Origin: Confluentibacter sediminis
GTDB lineage: Bacteria > Bacteroidota > Bacteroidia > Flavobacteriales > Flavobacteriaceae
Length of the DNA stretch: 64,000 nt
Assembly: GCF_003258355.1 (NCBI RefSeq)
Contig: NZ_QKPO01000006.1
Location: 1 to 64,000 of the forward strand
Direction: 5' to 3'
The notes under the pieces were generated by a model. That model was not told the origin of the DNA. It saw nothing but the letters and a program-made list of their open reading frames with translations, and did no database searches. The position numbers and the translations under genes were made by a program. Positions 44,985 to 54,939 of this stretch are shown here, in pieces. Position 1 is the stretch's first letter; every line of letters starts with the position of its first letter.

Positions 44985-47948
44985 ATGAATAAGTTATATC
45001 TTTTCTTGGCGCTAGTTGTATTGCAATTTTCTATTTTGAATGCTCAAAAAAGCGATGATTTCATCATTGTTAATGGTATGGAATCTTGCCAAATTGTAAT
45101 TAATAAAACAGATGCCAAAGTAGTGGAGATTGCTGCAAACATATTGGCACATGATATAAAAAACAGTACAGGGAAAACAGTTGAAGTTTCAAATGAAATA
45201 GGTTCTCATATCATTCTTGCTGGCACAATTGGGAAGAATAAACACATAGACCAGCTCGTTGGCTCCAATAAAATAAATATCGATTCTGTAAAGGGGAAAT
45301 GGGAACGTTATAGTATCCAAATAGTTAAAAAGCCTTTTAAAGACGTCGATCAAGCCTTAGTAATCGTGGGTTCAGATAGGCGGGGAACCGCTTACGGTTT
45401 GCTTGAAATATCCAGAATGATTGGAATTTCACCATGGGAATGGTGGGCAGATGTTACCCCCGAAAAGAAGAATGAGCTTATAATCTCCGTTGAAAACAAA
45501 ACATATAAAGGCCCCTCAGTAAAATACAGAGGTGTGTTTTTAAATGATGAGGATTGGGGATTACAACGATGGGCGGCTTTAAATTTTGAACCAGAGACAG
45601 GAGATATAGGGCCAAAAACATATGCTAAAGTTTTCGAATTATTGTTACGTTTGCGGGCCAATACTATTTGGCCAGCCATGCATTCGAGTACCAAACCATT
45701 TTATTCCTATCCAAAAAATAAGAAGGTGGCAGATGATTATGCCATCGTTATAGGGACATCGCATGCGGAACCCATGTTGAGTAACATTAATACGGAGTGG
45801 AATCATAAAACCATGGGTGAATATCGTTATGACACCAATTCAGGAGTCATAAAACATTTGTTTACTAAACGCGTAAAAGAAGCAGCGCTATATGAGAATA
45901 TATACACCACAGGTATGCGTGGAGAGCATGACTCTCCTATGATTGTTGGGGAAGATGATACCGATCAACAAGTGAAACTGTTGGAAAATATTATTGCCGA
46001 TCAAAGGGCAATTTTAAAAAAAGAAATAAAAAAAGACCCTAAAACAATACCACAAGCTTTTATTCCATACAAAGAAGTTTTGACCTATTATCAAGAGGGG
46101 TTAAGTCTTCCTGAGGATATAACATTGGTTTGGACGGATGATAATTATGGCTACATGCGACAGTTTAGCAATCCTAAAGAGCAAACACGGTTGGGTGGTG
46201 CAGGTGTGTATTACCATACCTCTTATTGGGGGCGTCCCCATGATTATTTGTGGTTGAACTCCACCAACCCTGTATTGATGTGGGAAGAAATGTCAAAAGC
46301 CTATGAGTTTCAATCCCGTGATTTATGGATTTTAAACTGTGGGGATATCAAACCACATGAATACAATATCGAGCTATTTCTAGACATGGCTTGGAATATG
46401 GATGCTTTTGAAAAAAGTAGTTCAGTCAAAACCCACATGAATACTTGGGCGACCAGAGAGTTTGGAAAGGAACATGCAACGGCTATTACCAATTTAATGT
46501 TCGAAAATAATCGATTAGCTTTTATTAGGCGCCCCGAATTTATGGCCTGGAGTCAAGTGGAGCCCGTTACCAAATCGGGTGTTACCGAATTAAATCAGTT
46601 TCATTATGGAGATGAAGTTAATACACGAATAAAAGAATATCAAGCCATCGAAGGTAAGGTAGAAAAATTATATCCCAATATAGCGACTCATCGCAAAGAT
46701 GCATTTTACCAATTGGTATATTATCCTATAATAGCGGCGTCAAAAATCAATCAAAAATGGTTGTACCGTTTTAAAAATGATTTTGATGCCAAACAGGGGA
46801 AATTAAGTGCCAATTTTTATGGTGAGCAATCTGCCGAAGCCTATAATCGTATTCAAAAAGAAACGCGCTATTATAACGAAATCTTACACCAAGGAAAATG
46901 GCATCATATCATGACCATGGAACCACGTTTTCTTCCCGTGTTTACTAAACCATCTTATGTATACGTTAATCCAAAAGAGGAAGCGATTTTAGGCTTGGCT
47001 TTGGAAGGTTATGAAATGGAAGTAAACCACGATATCGTTAATAGCTTTGCTGATGTTTTGCCTGTTTTTAATAAGTACGCCGATAGCCATTATTTTATTG
47101 ATGTATATTTAAAAGGCGAAGGAGACCTAATGTGGAAAGCTGTGCCAAAAGCTGATTGGATTAAAATATCAGAGGATCAAGGTGTTTTGAGTAGTAAATC
47201 TGGAAATCCTACAAAACGCTTGTGGGTAAGTATAGATTGGGAAAAAGTACCTCAAGGAGAGAACAAAAAAGAAGCACCTTTAGGACATGATTTTCAATTG
47301 ATACCACCAAGTTATAAAGTAAATAGTGAAATAGATTTTGTAACCAAAGACACTACCATAACCATAGGTGTTTCAGCATATAATCCGAAATTTGAAGTGT
47401 TAGAAAATTATGCTGGTTTTATTGAAGACAAAGGCTTTGTATCCATCAATGCCGAAAACTTCACTCGAAGTAAAGTGGGGAAACAAGCGCAATGGGAAGT
47501 ATTTGAGGGTATGGGTTATACAGGAAAAGTGATTGCAGCTTTGCCAAGGAGTGTTGACTCTGTGACCGATTTAAAGTTGATTCAGCAAAATAGTCCAGTA
47601 TTAGAATATGATTTTTATACCTTTAATTTTGGAGAAGCCAATGTTCGTATACAAGCCATTCCAACACATGCAGATTATGAAGGTAGAGGCGTACGTTGCG
47701 CTATAGCCATTGATGATGCCGAGCCTGTAGTTGTTAATTTCCAAACAGCGGGTAGAAGTGCCGAATGGATGCAAAACGTACTTAAAAATGCTAGTGTGCA
47801 ATCGGCTAAACAAATTATCAATAAAGCAGGAAAACACACGTTAAAGGTTTGGATGGTCGATTCGGGAGTCATGTTAGATCAAGTGTTAATAGATTTAGGA
47901 GGGTGGAAATCGAGTTATGCATTTCCAAAAGAGACTTTTAAAAAATAA
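44985..47948 (+). CDS. GH115 alpha-1,2-glucuronidase
   Basis: A 987-residue exported enzyme; the ATG at 44985 (MNKLYLF) is preferred to a TTG six bases earlier. Signal peptide 1-18. The order fits GH115: N-terminal alpha/beta domain, TIM barrel beginning VKYRGVFLNDEDWGLQRW, segments MHSSTKPFYSYP, GMRGEHDSPM and YYHTSYWGRPHDYLWL, a helical domain, and a C-terminal beta-sandwich. Known members remove alpha-1,2-linked (4-O-methyl-)GlcA from glucuronoxylan, including internal residues. Here GH10 lies 11 kb away in a different transcriptional unit, while the immediate partners are GH92, a phosphoesterase and inositol genes. The alpha-1,2 link between GlcA and myo-inositol reported for tobacco GIPCs is the same linkage type. 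Xylan side-chain removal remains the default function. Confidence 0.93.
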   Translation: MNKLYLFLALVVLQFSILNAQKSDDFIIVNGMESCQIVINKTDAKVVEIAANILAHDIKNSTGKTVEVSNEIGSHIILAGTIGKNKHIDQLVGSNKINIDSVKGKWERYSIQIVKKPFKDVDQALVIVGSDRRGTAYGLLEISRMIGISPWEWWADVTPEKKNELIISVENKTYKGPSVKYRGVFLNDEDWGLQRWAALNFEPETGDIGPKTYAKVFELLLRLRANTIWPAMHSSTKPFYSYPKNKKVADDYAIVIGTSHAEPMLSNINTEWNHKTMGEYRYDTNSGVIKHLFTKRVKEAALYENIYTTGMRGEHDSPMIVGEDDTDQQVKLLENIIADQRAILKKEIKKDPKTIPQAFIPYKEVLTYYQEGLSLPEDITLVWTDDNYGYMRQFSNPKEQTRLGGAGVYYHTSYWGRPHDYLWLNSTNPVLMWEEMSKAYEFQSRDLWILNCGDIKPHEYNIELFLDMAWNMDAFEKSSSVKTHMNTWATREFGKEHATAITNLMFENNRLAFIRRPEFMAWSQVEPVTKSGVTELNQFHYGDEVNTRIKEYQAIEGKVEKLYPNIATHRKDAFYQLVYYPIIAASKINQKWLYRFKNDFDAKQGKLSANFYGEQSAEAYNRIQKETRYYNEILHQGKWHHIMTMEPRFLPVFTKPSYVYVNPKEEAILGLALEGYEMEVNHDIVNSFADVLPVFNKYADSHYFIDVYLKGEGDLMWKAVPKADWIKISEDQGVLSSKSGNPTKRLWVSIDWEKVPQGENKKEAPLGHDFQLIPPSYKVNSEIDFVTKDTTITIGVSAYNPKFEVLENYAGFIEDKGFVSINAENFTRSKVGKQAQWEVFEGMGYTGKVIAALPRSVDSVTDLKLIQQNSPVLEYDFYTFNFGEANVRIQAIPTHADYEGRGVRCAIAIDDAEPVVVNFQTAGRSAEWMQNVLKNASVQSAKQIINKAGKHTLKVWMVDSGVMLDQVLIDLGGWKSSYAFPKETFKK

Positions 47949-47956
47949 TTGAATTT

Positions 47957-49786
47957 ATGGGGTTTCAAAAAAATATTTGTGCCATAATTATTTTGCTGCT
48001 TCTGGTTTCTTGTAAGTCTGAACAGGCTTCGGTTTCAAAAAAACAACAGATTGCTTTTATTGCTGATGCCCATTTACAAGATATTTTTGGGACATTTCAA
48101 GATAACGATTATAAAGGAATTCCAAATCCAGTAACGGGCGAATATGCGAATATTAGAACCATGCGTTCCCAATTGCAATCTACTCGAATTTTCAACGAAA
48201 ATTATTTTGCTTTTTTAGAAGCATTAAATGACATAGCGAGAAGAGGAATAAAGTTAGTGGCTTTGCCTGGTGACTTTAGTGATGACGGTCAGCCTATTCA
48301 CGTTAGAGGTCTAAAACGAATTTTAGAGGACTACTCGAAAAAGTATGGGATGTCTTTTTTTGTAACCACAGGAAATCATGATGTGGTAAAACCCTTTGCC
48401 CAGGAGGCTACTAAGATGGATTTTTTAGGAAAAGACGGAAAAGAACAAATCATTACGAGCTTTAGAGCAAAATTCACAATTGCTGAAGATAAGTTAAAAC
48501 CTATTGTGACTTCAGATATCAAAAATTGGGGCTACAAAGAAATGACGCAGGAAATGGCTGATTTTGGATTTTTTCCTCAAAGAAAATATCTCTATTGGGA
48601 AACTCCTTTTTCAAAATACACTTATGAAAATTATACTTTTGAACAAGCCACGCAAGCAGCTTCGCTAGAAAAAAGAACCTATGCCATAAAAAATACATCT
48701 CTTTTTCTCCCGGATGCAAGTTATTTGGTTGAACCTGTAGAAGGCATTTGGCTTTTGGCTATCGATGCGAATGCGTATATTCCAGTGGCAAAATTATCGG
48801 GTGATTTGGAGAATCCAAAAGATTTTTCAGGGTCTAGTGTAGGGTATAACAATACTGTTTTATATAAAAACCATTTGATTGATTGGGTAAAAAGAGTTTC
48901 GGTAGAAGCTAAGAAAAAAGGTAAAATATTGATTGCATTCAGCCATTATCCTATGGTCGATTTTAATGATGATGCTTCTAAGGACATGAAAGCTTTTTTT
49001 GGAGGCGATAAAATGCAATTACAAAGAGTTCCAAATGAAACTGTAGCGCAGTCTTTTGCTGATGCAGGACTTCAAATTCATTTTGGAGGGCACATGCATA
49101 TTAATGATACAGGCATTCGCAAAACCATAAAAGGCAATACCCTATACAATATTCAAACGCCTTCGCTAGCAGCTTATATGCCAGGTTATAAAATACTAAC
49201 AATTAGCTCAAATAGTGAGGTTGAGGTAGAAACAGTGGTGGTTAATTCTGTTTCGAACTTTAATAAATTATTTCCTTTTTATGAAGAAGAATACGCGCAT
49301 TTAAAACAGATAAAATGCCCTGAAATTTGGAATAAAGATATATTAAAAACAAAAAACTATGAGGAGTTTACAAAATGGCACTTAAAGGAATTGGTTAGAC
49401 TTCGTTTTTTGCCAGAAGATTTTCCTAAATCATTTTTAGGTTTTATGGAAACACTTTCAGGAAAGGATTTGTTGTTGGTAAATAAAGATACTCTAGAAGT
49501 TGAAAAACAAGTAGTAGCAAATAACTTAACGATTAAAGATTTTAAATCATGGACAGGTAATGATATGATTTTTGATTTTTATAAATTGAGAAGTGCCGAT
49601 GAATTAGCCATTCCAGAAATTGGCACTAAAAGATTAACGGAATATCAGATAGTTTGTAAACAACTAGAAAAAACGACTGATGAAAAACTCGTTCTGTGGT
49701 CTAAACTATTCTTAAAGACCATTAGTGGAAAACCTGCAAATCATTTTAAAATAAATCTAAAAAAAAACTATATTGAACGTTTATAA
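47957..49786 (+). CDS. Calcineurin-like metallophosphoesterase lipoprotein
   Basis: A 609-residue lipoprotein (signal ending LLVSC). All dimetal motifs are present: AFIADAHL, GDFSDDG, TGNHD, AFSHYPM and GGHMHIND. It is long for the family, with an insertion of about 100 residues between the GNHD and SHYP motifs and a C-terminal extension of about 200 residues from about 410. It starts 8 bases after GH115 and is exported, so it probably removes a phosphate or opens a phosphodiester on an imported glycan. In the GIPC model it would release inositol from inositol-phosphate after the glycans are trimmed; the GPI model needs the same step. The substrate is inferred from context only. Confidence 0.88.
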   Translation: MGFQKNICAIIILLLLVSCKSEQASVSKKQQIAFIADAHLQDIFGTFQDNDYKGIPNPVTGEYANIRTMRSQLQSTRIFNENYFAFLEALNDIARRGIKLVALPGDFSDDGQPIHVRGLKRILEDYSKKYGMSFFVTTGNHDVVKPFAQEATKMDFLGKDGKEQIITSFRAKFTIAEDKLKPIVTSDIKNWGYKEMTQEMADFGFFPQRKYLYWETPFSKYTYENYTFEQATQAASLEKRTYAIKNTSLFLPDASYLVEPVEGIWLLAIDANAYIPVAKLSGDLENPKDFSGSSVGYNNTVLYKNHLIDWVKRVSVEAKKKGKILIAFSHYPMVDFNDDASKDMKAFFGGDKMQLQRVPNETVAQSFADAGLQIHFGGHMHINDTGIRKTIKGNTLYNIQTPSLAAYMPGYKILTISSNSEVEVETVVVNSVSNFNKLFPFYEEEYAHLKQIKCPEIWNKDILKTKNYEEFTKWHLKELVRLRFLPEDFPKSFLGFMETLSGKDLLLVNKDTLEVEKQVVANNLTIKDFKSWTGNDMIFDFYKLRSADELAIPEIGTKRLTEYQIVCKQLEKTTDEKLVLWSKLFLKTISGKPANHFKINLKKNYIERL

Positions 49787-49833
49787 AGGTTGATTATTTA
49801 AAATCAGTAAATTACATATCATAATTAGTTTTT

Positions 49834-52800
49834 ATGAAAAGACATTTATATATATTACTTTTTTTCTTAATTGGTTTATGTGTTTCCTATGCACAGAACA
49901 TAAAATTTGAGCATTATAATGATGATAATGGGCTTTCCCATAATTCAGTAAGGCATATTGTTCAAGACAGTAAAGGTTTTTTGTGGTTTGGTACATTTTA
50001 TGGGCTTAACCGATTTGATGGATATCAATTTAAAACGTATTTAAGTTCTGCTCCGGGCAAAAACAAATTATATAATGATGATATAACAGCATTAGAACTT
50101 GATGAAGCATCTAATAATTTTTGGATAGGAACGCGAAAAGGATTGACACTTTATAAGACGGATTCTAATGTTTTTACTACTTTTTTGCCAGAAAAAAATA
50201 ATCCAAATAGTCTGCCAGACGTAGAGATTAGAGGTGTGCATGTGGATAGATTTAAAAGGGTTTGGGTAGGAACCAGAGATAAAGGTGTTTATACATTCTC
50301 TTTAGAAGAAAAGAAGTTTGAGAAAATTCAGTTAGAAGGGTTTGAGTATGTGAAAGAAATTTTTGAAGATAAAAAAGGACATATCTGGGTAGGTAGTTTT
50401 CAAACGGCATCGGTAGCAAAAATTACGTTTGATGATGTTGGGAACATTGTTAAAATCAAGAATTATTCACTGTCTATACCTAATTCTAGAGAGAAAAATC
50501 CATATATCAATTTTATTTACGAAGATGCTAAATCTGATATTTTTATAGGAACCCGTGAAGGGTTATATAAATTAAATACAGGTACAGATGAGTTTGAGAA
50601 TCTTTATATTGAAAATAAGGAAGTTAGATCTAGTTTAGGACCTCATTTTTTATCGGTAGCACAAGCGCCAAATGGGAAGTATTGGATAGGTACTTTAGGA
50701 GGTTTACTCGTTTGTGATGCGTTGGAAGATATTAAAAGTGGGAACTATAAATGGTATTATTCCATTTTATCAGACAATACATCTTTGGTAGATAACCTTG
50801 TTTATGCATTATACTTTGACGAATCTGGAGTGTTGTGGATTGGCACAGAAGATGGACTTGATAAATATGATCCATATGAAAATCAATTTTCTTTAAATAA
50901 AGACATCTCTAAATATATAGGTAATCAAGCACCACGGATTAGAGGTTTCTCTAAAACCTATGATGGCAAATTAATTGTGCAAACAAGAAACAATGGACTT
51001 TTTATATCTGATGGCGAAAATTTCATTCCGTTGTACGATAATAAAAAAGATATGGCTAGTATTTATTCAGATGATGGAAAAATATTTTATTGTGGTTTAT
51101 GGAGCGGTAATGTATTGGTATATGATTATGTTAAAAACACCTCAAAAGAGATAAATATAGGATTTGAAACCTTGCCAGTTTTTGCCTTTGCTAAAATTGA
51201 TGAACATTCTGTAATGATAGGTTCTTTTGGGGATGGAGCCCTTATATTAAATACTAAAACGCTACAAATACAAGATTCTAAGAACAAATTGCTGCCAAAT
51301 TTTCAAATAGTAGATATTGAAAATGATGGTGTTGGTAATGCTTGGTTTGCAACCGAGACAGGTGTGGTAAAGTATCATATTAAATCTGGGAAAATAGAAA
51401 CCTATGAGTCGTTTTCCAATAAAGAAAATGATTTACCTGTAAATAATAATGTCAGTGATATTTTAATAGATCCTAAAGGAAAGGTTTGGGCCTCTAGTCC
51501 AAATGGATTAAGTTTTTATAACCCCTCAAATAATAATTTTCAAATACTAGCAGAACCAAAAGAACTCTTCGGAAAATGGATAACGGATATGTTGGCGGAT
51601 GACAATGGAGACTTGTGGTTGAATATAAACAACAATAGTGTAGCGAGGCTTAAAACTAATTTGAAAGATATTAATGTGTATCATGTAAACAGTGGTAATA
51701 GATTGGATGTATTTAGTTCTAGTGGATTTTATTATTTTAATAACTCAAATATTTACTTAGGTGGTAAAAATGGGATTATTTATTTTTCACCTAATGAAAT
51801 GGATACTAACAAAAAATCTCCAATACCTGTCATTACAGAATTTAAAATTCAGAATGAAGAGGTGTTTCCAGGAATGGAAATTAATGGGCAAATACCACTT
51901 TTAAAAAATTTGAATGATATTAGAAAGGTTGAATTGAACTATGCAAATCGTAATTTTTCCTTTCAGTTTTCTGCCCCCTCATTTACAAATGAAAGACTTA
52001 ATAAATTTCAATACATGTTAGAGGGATTTGATGAGAATTGGATAACGACTAACAGTAATTCAAGAACGGTTCAATATACCAACCTATATCCTGATGACTA
52101 TGTGTTTAAAATAAGGTCAAGTAATAGTGATGGAAACTGGAGTGATGTTGCGTCTTATAAAATAAAAATACAACCTCCCTTCTGGCTAACTATCCAGGCC
52201 TTAATACTGTTTTTTGTATTCTTATCAATCGTTTTTTATTTTATTAGGAGAGAGGTTAAAAGTCGGATTAAATTAAAACAAGCGTTAATTACAGAAAAAG
52301 TAAATAGAGAACATGATATTAAATTGAATACTGAAAAACTTCGATTTTTTACTAACATTTCGCATGAGCTAAGAACGCCATTAACACTCATTTTGGGGCC
52401 TGCAAAACAATTAATAGACCAAAGCAGAACCAATGCGACCGACTATCAAAAAAGCAGATATAACCTTATTTATCAAAACGCAAGCAGATTATTAAATTTG
52501 GTTAACCAAGTTTTGGATTTTAGAAAGGCAGAATCTGGGGAATTAAAACTTAAGGTTTCAAAAACAGATATTCTTTCTTATTCTAAAAATATTTTTGAGT
52601 CATTTCGTCAATTAGCTAACGATAAAAAGATAAGGTTAAATTTTATTTCGGAAGACGAAAGTATATTAGGTTGGATAGATAATGATAAGTATGATAAAAT
52701 TCTTTATAACCTTTTGTCCAATGCATTAAAATTCACAAACAAATATGGAAATGTGGATTTGTTTATTAAACTAAAAGATGGCTTAGATGACTACCTGGTT

Positions 52801-53874
52801 ATAGAAGTTAGTGATGACGGCATTGGAATTCCTTTAAAAAGTCAAGAAAAGATTTTTACAAGATTTTATCAAGCTAATAATAGCAAAGAAAATAATACAG
52901 GAACTGGTATTGGTTTGTCTTTGGTTAAATCGTTGGTTGAACTTCATAAAGGGTCTATAAAAGTAGAAAGCACACCTAATAAAGGAAGTGTTTTTAAGGT
53001 TGAAATACCAATAAACCGTAACTTTTATAACAATAAAGAAGTATTTGAATATGTATTAAAGGATCATAATTTAGAAGTTTCTATTCCTGAAAAGTCTGTG
53101 AAAAAAATAATTCAAAACACGGAATTGAAACAAAAAATATTAGTGGTAGAAGATAATACAGAACTCAGAAAGTATTTGATTGATTATCTATCCGATTATT
53201 ACAAAGTTTATGACGCAGAAAACGGTATAGAAGGCTTGAAAATTTGTAGACAAATAAAACCTATTTTATGTGTTGCAGATGTTATGATGCCCGTTATGGA
53301 TGGATATGAATTTTGTAGAGAATTAAAAAATGATGAGTTTATTAGCCACATTCCAGTTATTCTATTAACGGCACTTTCTGAAAATGAAGATAAAGTAAAA
53401 GGCTATGGAATAGGGGCTGATGGCTACTTGGTTAAACCTTTCGATCCCTCGTTATTAAAAACGGTCATAGAAAATATTATAAAAACAAGATTGGAATTAA
53501 AGTTGAAGTTTTCCGGTGAAGTAGAAAGTGACATCGGTTTACTTACACACTCTCCAATTGATGAAGAATTCATGGAAAAAGTAACGAGTTTAATTAATGA
53601 TAATTTAAGTGAGCTCGATTTATCGACCGAATTTTTATGTGATAAGTTGGCTGTTAGTTCTTCAAAATTATACCGAAAAATAAAAGAGTTAACAGATTTG
53701 GCTCCTAATGAATTTATTAGAACAGTTCGTTTAAAAAAATCGGCCCAACTTCTAAAAACAAAAAAGTATAACGTATCAGAAGTTACTAGTTTAGTAGGCT
53801 TTAATGACCCTTTATATTTTAGTAGATGTTTTAAAAAGCAATTTGGTTTTCCACCAAGCAAGCTTATTAATTAG
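49834..53874 (+). CDS. Hybrid two-component system (HTCS) regulator of the glycan locus
   Basis: A 1346-residue single-protein two-component system. Signal peptide 1-21. A periplasmic two-propeller sensor covers about 22-700 (repeats like LWFGTFYGLNRFDGY, IWVGSFQ, LWIGTEDGLDKYD) and a Y_Y_Y domain about 700-775. One membrane helix lies at about 786-806. Then come HisKA with His844 (TNISHELRTPLTLI), HATPase (NLLSNALKFT, DDGIGIP, GTGIGLSLV), a receiver domain with Asp1149 (VADVMMPVMDGYEF) and an AraC-type HTH at about 1250-1346. HTCSs bind a glycan breakdown product in the periplasm and activate their locus. It is the last gene of the GH92 operon and the only glycan-type regulator here, so it is the natural ligand for operators A-D. 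Confidence 0.95.
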   Translation: MKRHLYILLFFLIGLCVSYAQNIKFEHYNDDNGLSHNSVRHIVQDSKGFLWFGTFYGLNRFDGYQFKTYLSSAPGKNKLYNDDITALELDEASNNFWIGTRKGLTLYKTDSNVFTTFLPEKNNPNSLPDVEIRGVHVDRFKRVWVGTRDKGVYTFSLEEKKFEKIQLEGFEYVKEIFEDKKGHIWVGSFQTASVAKITFDDVGNIVKIKNYSLSIPNSREKNPYINFIYEDAKSDIFIGTREGLYKLNTGTDEFENLYIENKEVRSSLGPHFLSVAQAPNGKYWIGTLGGLLVCDALEDIKSGNYKWYYSILSDNTSLVDNLVYALYFDESGVLWIGTEDGLDKYDPYENQFSLNKDISKYIGNQAPRIRGFSKTYDGKLIVQTRNNGLFISDGENFIPLYDNKKDMASIYSDDGKIFYCGLWSGNVLVYDYVKNTSKEINIGFETLPVFAFAKIDEHSVMIGSFGDGALILNTKTLQIQDSKNKLLPNFQIVDIENDGVGNAWFATETGVVKYHIKSGKIETYESFSNKENDLPVNNNVSDILIDPKGKVWASSPNGLSFYNPSNNNFQILAEPKELFGKWITDMLADDNGDLWLNINNNSVARLKTNLKDINVYHVNSGNRLDVFSSSGFYYFNNSNIYLGGKNGIIYFSPNEMDTNKKSPIPVITEFKIQNEEVFPGMEINGQIPLLKNLNDIRKVELNYANRNFSFQFSAPSFTNERLNKFQYMLEGFDENWITTNSNSRTVQYTNLYPDDYVFKIRSSNSDGNWSDVASYKIKIQPPFWLTIQALILFFVFLSIVFYFIRREVKSRIKLKQALITEKVNREHDIKLNTEKLRFFTNISHELRTPLTLILGPAKQLIDQSRTNATDYQKSRYNLIYQNASRLLNLVNQVLDFRKAESGELKLKVSKTDILSYSKNIFESFRQLANDKKIRLNFISEDESILGWIDNDKYDKILYNLLSNALKFTNKYGNVDLFIKLKDGLDDYLVIEVSDDGIGIPLKSQEKIFTRFYQANNSKENNTGTGIGLSLVKSLVELHKGSIKVESTPNKGSVFKVEIPINRNFYNNKEVFEYVLKDHNLEVSIPEKSVKKIIQNTELKQKILVVEDNTELRKYLIDYLSDYYKVYDAENGIEGLKICRQIKPILCVADVMMPVMDGYEFCRELKNDEFISHIPVILLTALSENEDKVKGYGIGADGYLVKPFDPSLLKTVIENIIKTRLELKLKFSGEVESDIGLLTHSPIDEEFMEKVTSLINDNLSELDLSTEFLCDKLAVSSSKLYRKIKELTDLAPNEFIRTVRLKKSAQLLKTKKYNVSEVTSLVGFNDPLYFSRCFKKQFGFPPSKLIN

Positions 53875-53908
53875 AGTTTCTGTAATCAAATATATCCTTT
53901 TGTAAAGA

Positions 53909-53941
53909 TTTATCCATGTTTTTGATGTATTAATCCATCCG
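53909..53941 (+). promoter_or_regulatory. Glycan-locus operator D (upstream of inositol oxygenase)
   Basis: TCCAT at 53913-53917 and TCCAT at 53934-53938 start 21 bases apart with TTTGATGTA between. TAGTTTCG at 53960-53967 starts 26 bases after the second half-site. The ATG at 53997 is 37 bases from the -7 element, exactly as at susC. Confidence 0.78.
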
Positions 53942-53959
53942 TTTCCTTGCTCTATATTT

Positions 53960-53967
53960 TAGTTTCG
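53960..53967 (+). promoter_or_regulatory. -7 element of promoter D
   Basis: TAGTTTCG, in the shared register with promoters A-C. An alternative -7, TATATTTT at 53953-53960, fits TAnnTTTG slightly better but not the common spacing. Confidence 0.5.
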
Positions 53968-53996
53968 TTTAAAACTAATTTTCAATTTTTAATATC

Positions 53997-54863
53997 ATGA
54001 GTAAGGTACTAGATTCTGACAATCCATTGAATAATATGGATGAGTGGGAAGATGATTTATTATTAAGGTATCCCAATCCAGCAGAAAAGAAAAAAGAAGA
54101 ATTTAGAAACTATGTGGATTCAGAAAGGGTAGAAACTGTTAAAGAATTTTACAGAATAAATCATATCTATCAGACTTATGATTTTGTGTGTAGTAAAGAA
54201 GAGGAGTTTTTGAAATTTGATAAAAAGGAAATGTCAATTTGGGAAGCTGTCGATTTTTTAAACACGTTAGTTGATGATAGTGATCCAGATATTGATTTAG
54301 ACCAAACACAACATCTCTTACAGACTTCAGAAGCCATTAGAGCCGATGGGCATCCGGATTGGTTTGTGCTAACAGGATTCATCCACGATTTAGGAAAAAT
54401 TTTGTGCCTCTTTGGAGAGCCACAATGGGCCGTTGTTGGAGATACCTTTCCTGTAGGTTGTGCATATTCAGATAAAATTGTGTATTCAGAATTTTTTAAA
54501 GAAAATCCAGATTATTCAGATGAAAGATTCAATACTAAATTCGGTGTCTATTCAGAAAATTGTGGATTAGATAGTATAAAAATGAGTTGGGGGCATGACG
54601 AGTATTTGTATCAAATCATGAAGGATTATTTACCAGAGCCTGCTTTGTATATGATTCGATATCATTCTTTCTACTCACAACACCGAGATAATGCGTATGC
54701 GCACTTAATGAATACTAAAGATGTGGAAATGTTTGAATGGGTGAAAAAATTCAATCCTTATGATTTATATACTAAGGCACCTGTTAAACCAGACGTAAAA
54801 GCCTTATTGCCATATTACAAAGAATTGGTGGCTAAATATTTACCTGAAAAATTGAAGTTTTAA
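53997..54863 (+). CDS. miox: myo-Inositol oxygenase
   Basis: A 288-residue cytoplasmic diiron enzyme that turns myo-inositol and O2 into D-glucuronate. All six iron ligands of the mouse enzyme have counterparts: His106 (QTQHLLQ), His130-Asp131 (FIHDLGK), His200 (WGHDEYLY), His223 (RYHSFYSQH) and Asp256 (NPYDLYT). Length is normal (mouse 285). Catabolic use of this enzyme is unusual in bacteria, which mostly use the Iol pathway; no iol genes are present here. It begins a three-gene operon with a symporter and an acetyltransferase. Operator D, identical in layout to that of susC, places it under the glycan regulator. This indicates that the glycan contains or yields inositol. Confidence 0.95.
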   Translation: MSKVLDSDNPLNNMDEWEDDLLLRYPNPAEKKKEEFRNYVDSERVETVKEFYRINHIYQTYDFVCSKEEEFLKFDKKEMSIWEAVDFLNTLVDDSDPDIDLDQTQHLLQTSEAIRADGHPDWFVLTGFIHDLGKILCLFGEPQWAVVGDTFPVGCAYSDKIVYSEFFKENPDYSDERFNTKFGVYSENCGLDSIKMSWGHDEYLYQIMKDYLPEPALYMIRYHSFYSQHRDNAYAHLMNTKDVEMFEWVKKFNPYDLYTKAPVKPDVKALLPYYKELVAKYLPEKLKF

Positions 54864-54939
54864 TAAAGTTTTCTATTTGTTTTCAATAGAGCTTATATAT
54901 CTATCATTTAATACAACATTAACTAACTAAAAACAAACA

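Noticed and set aside
54872-54904. TCTAT...TCTAT before the SLC5 symporter gene as a fifth glycan operator
   Set aside because: The half-sites start 28 bp apart instead of 21, the TTTG core is out of register, and no TARTTT element lies at the shared distance.
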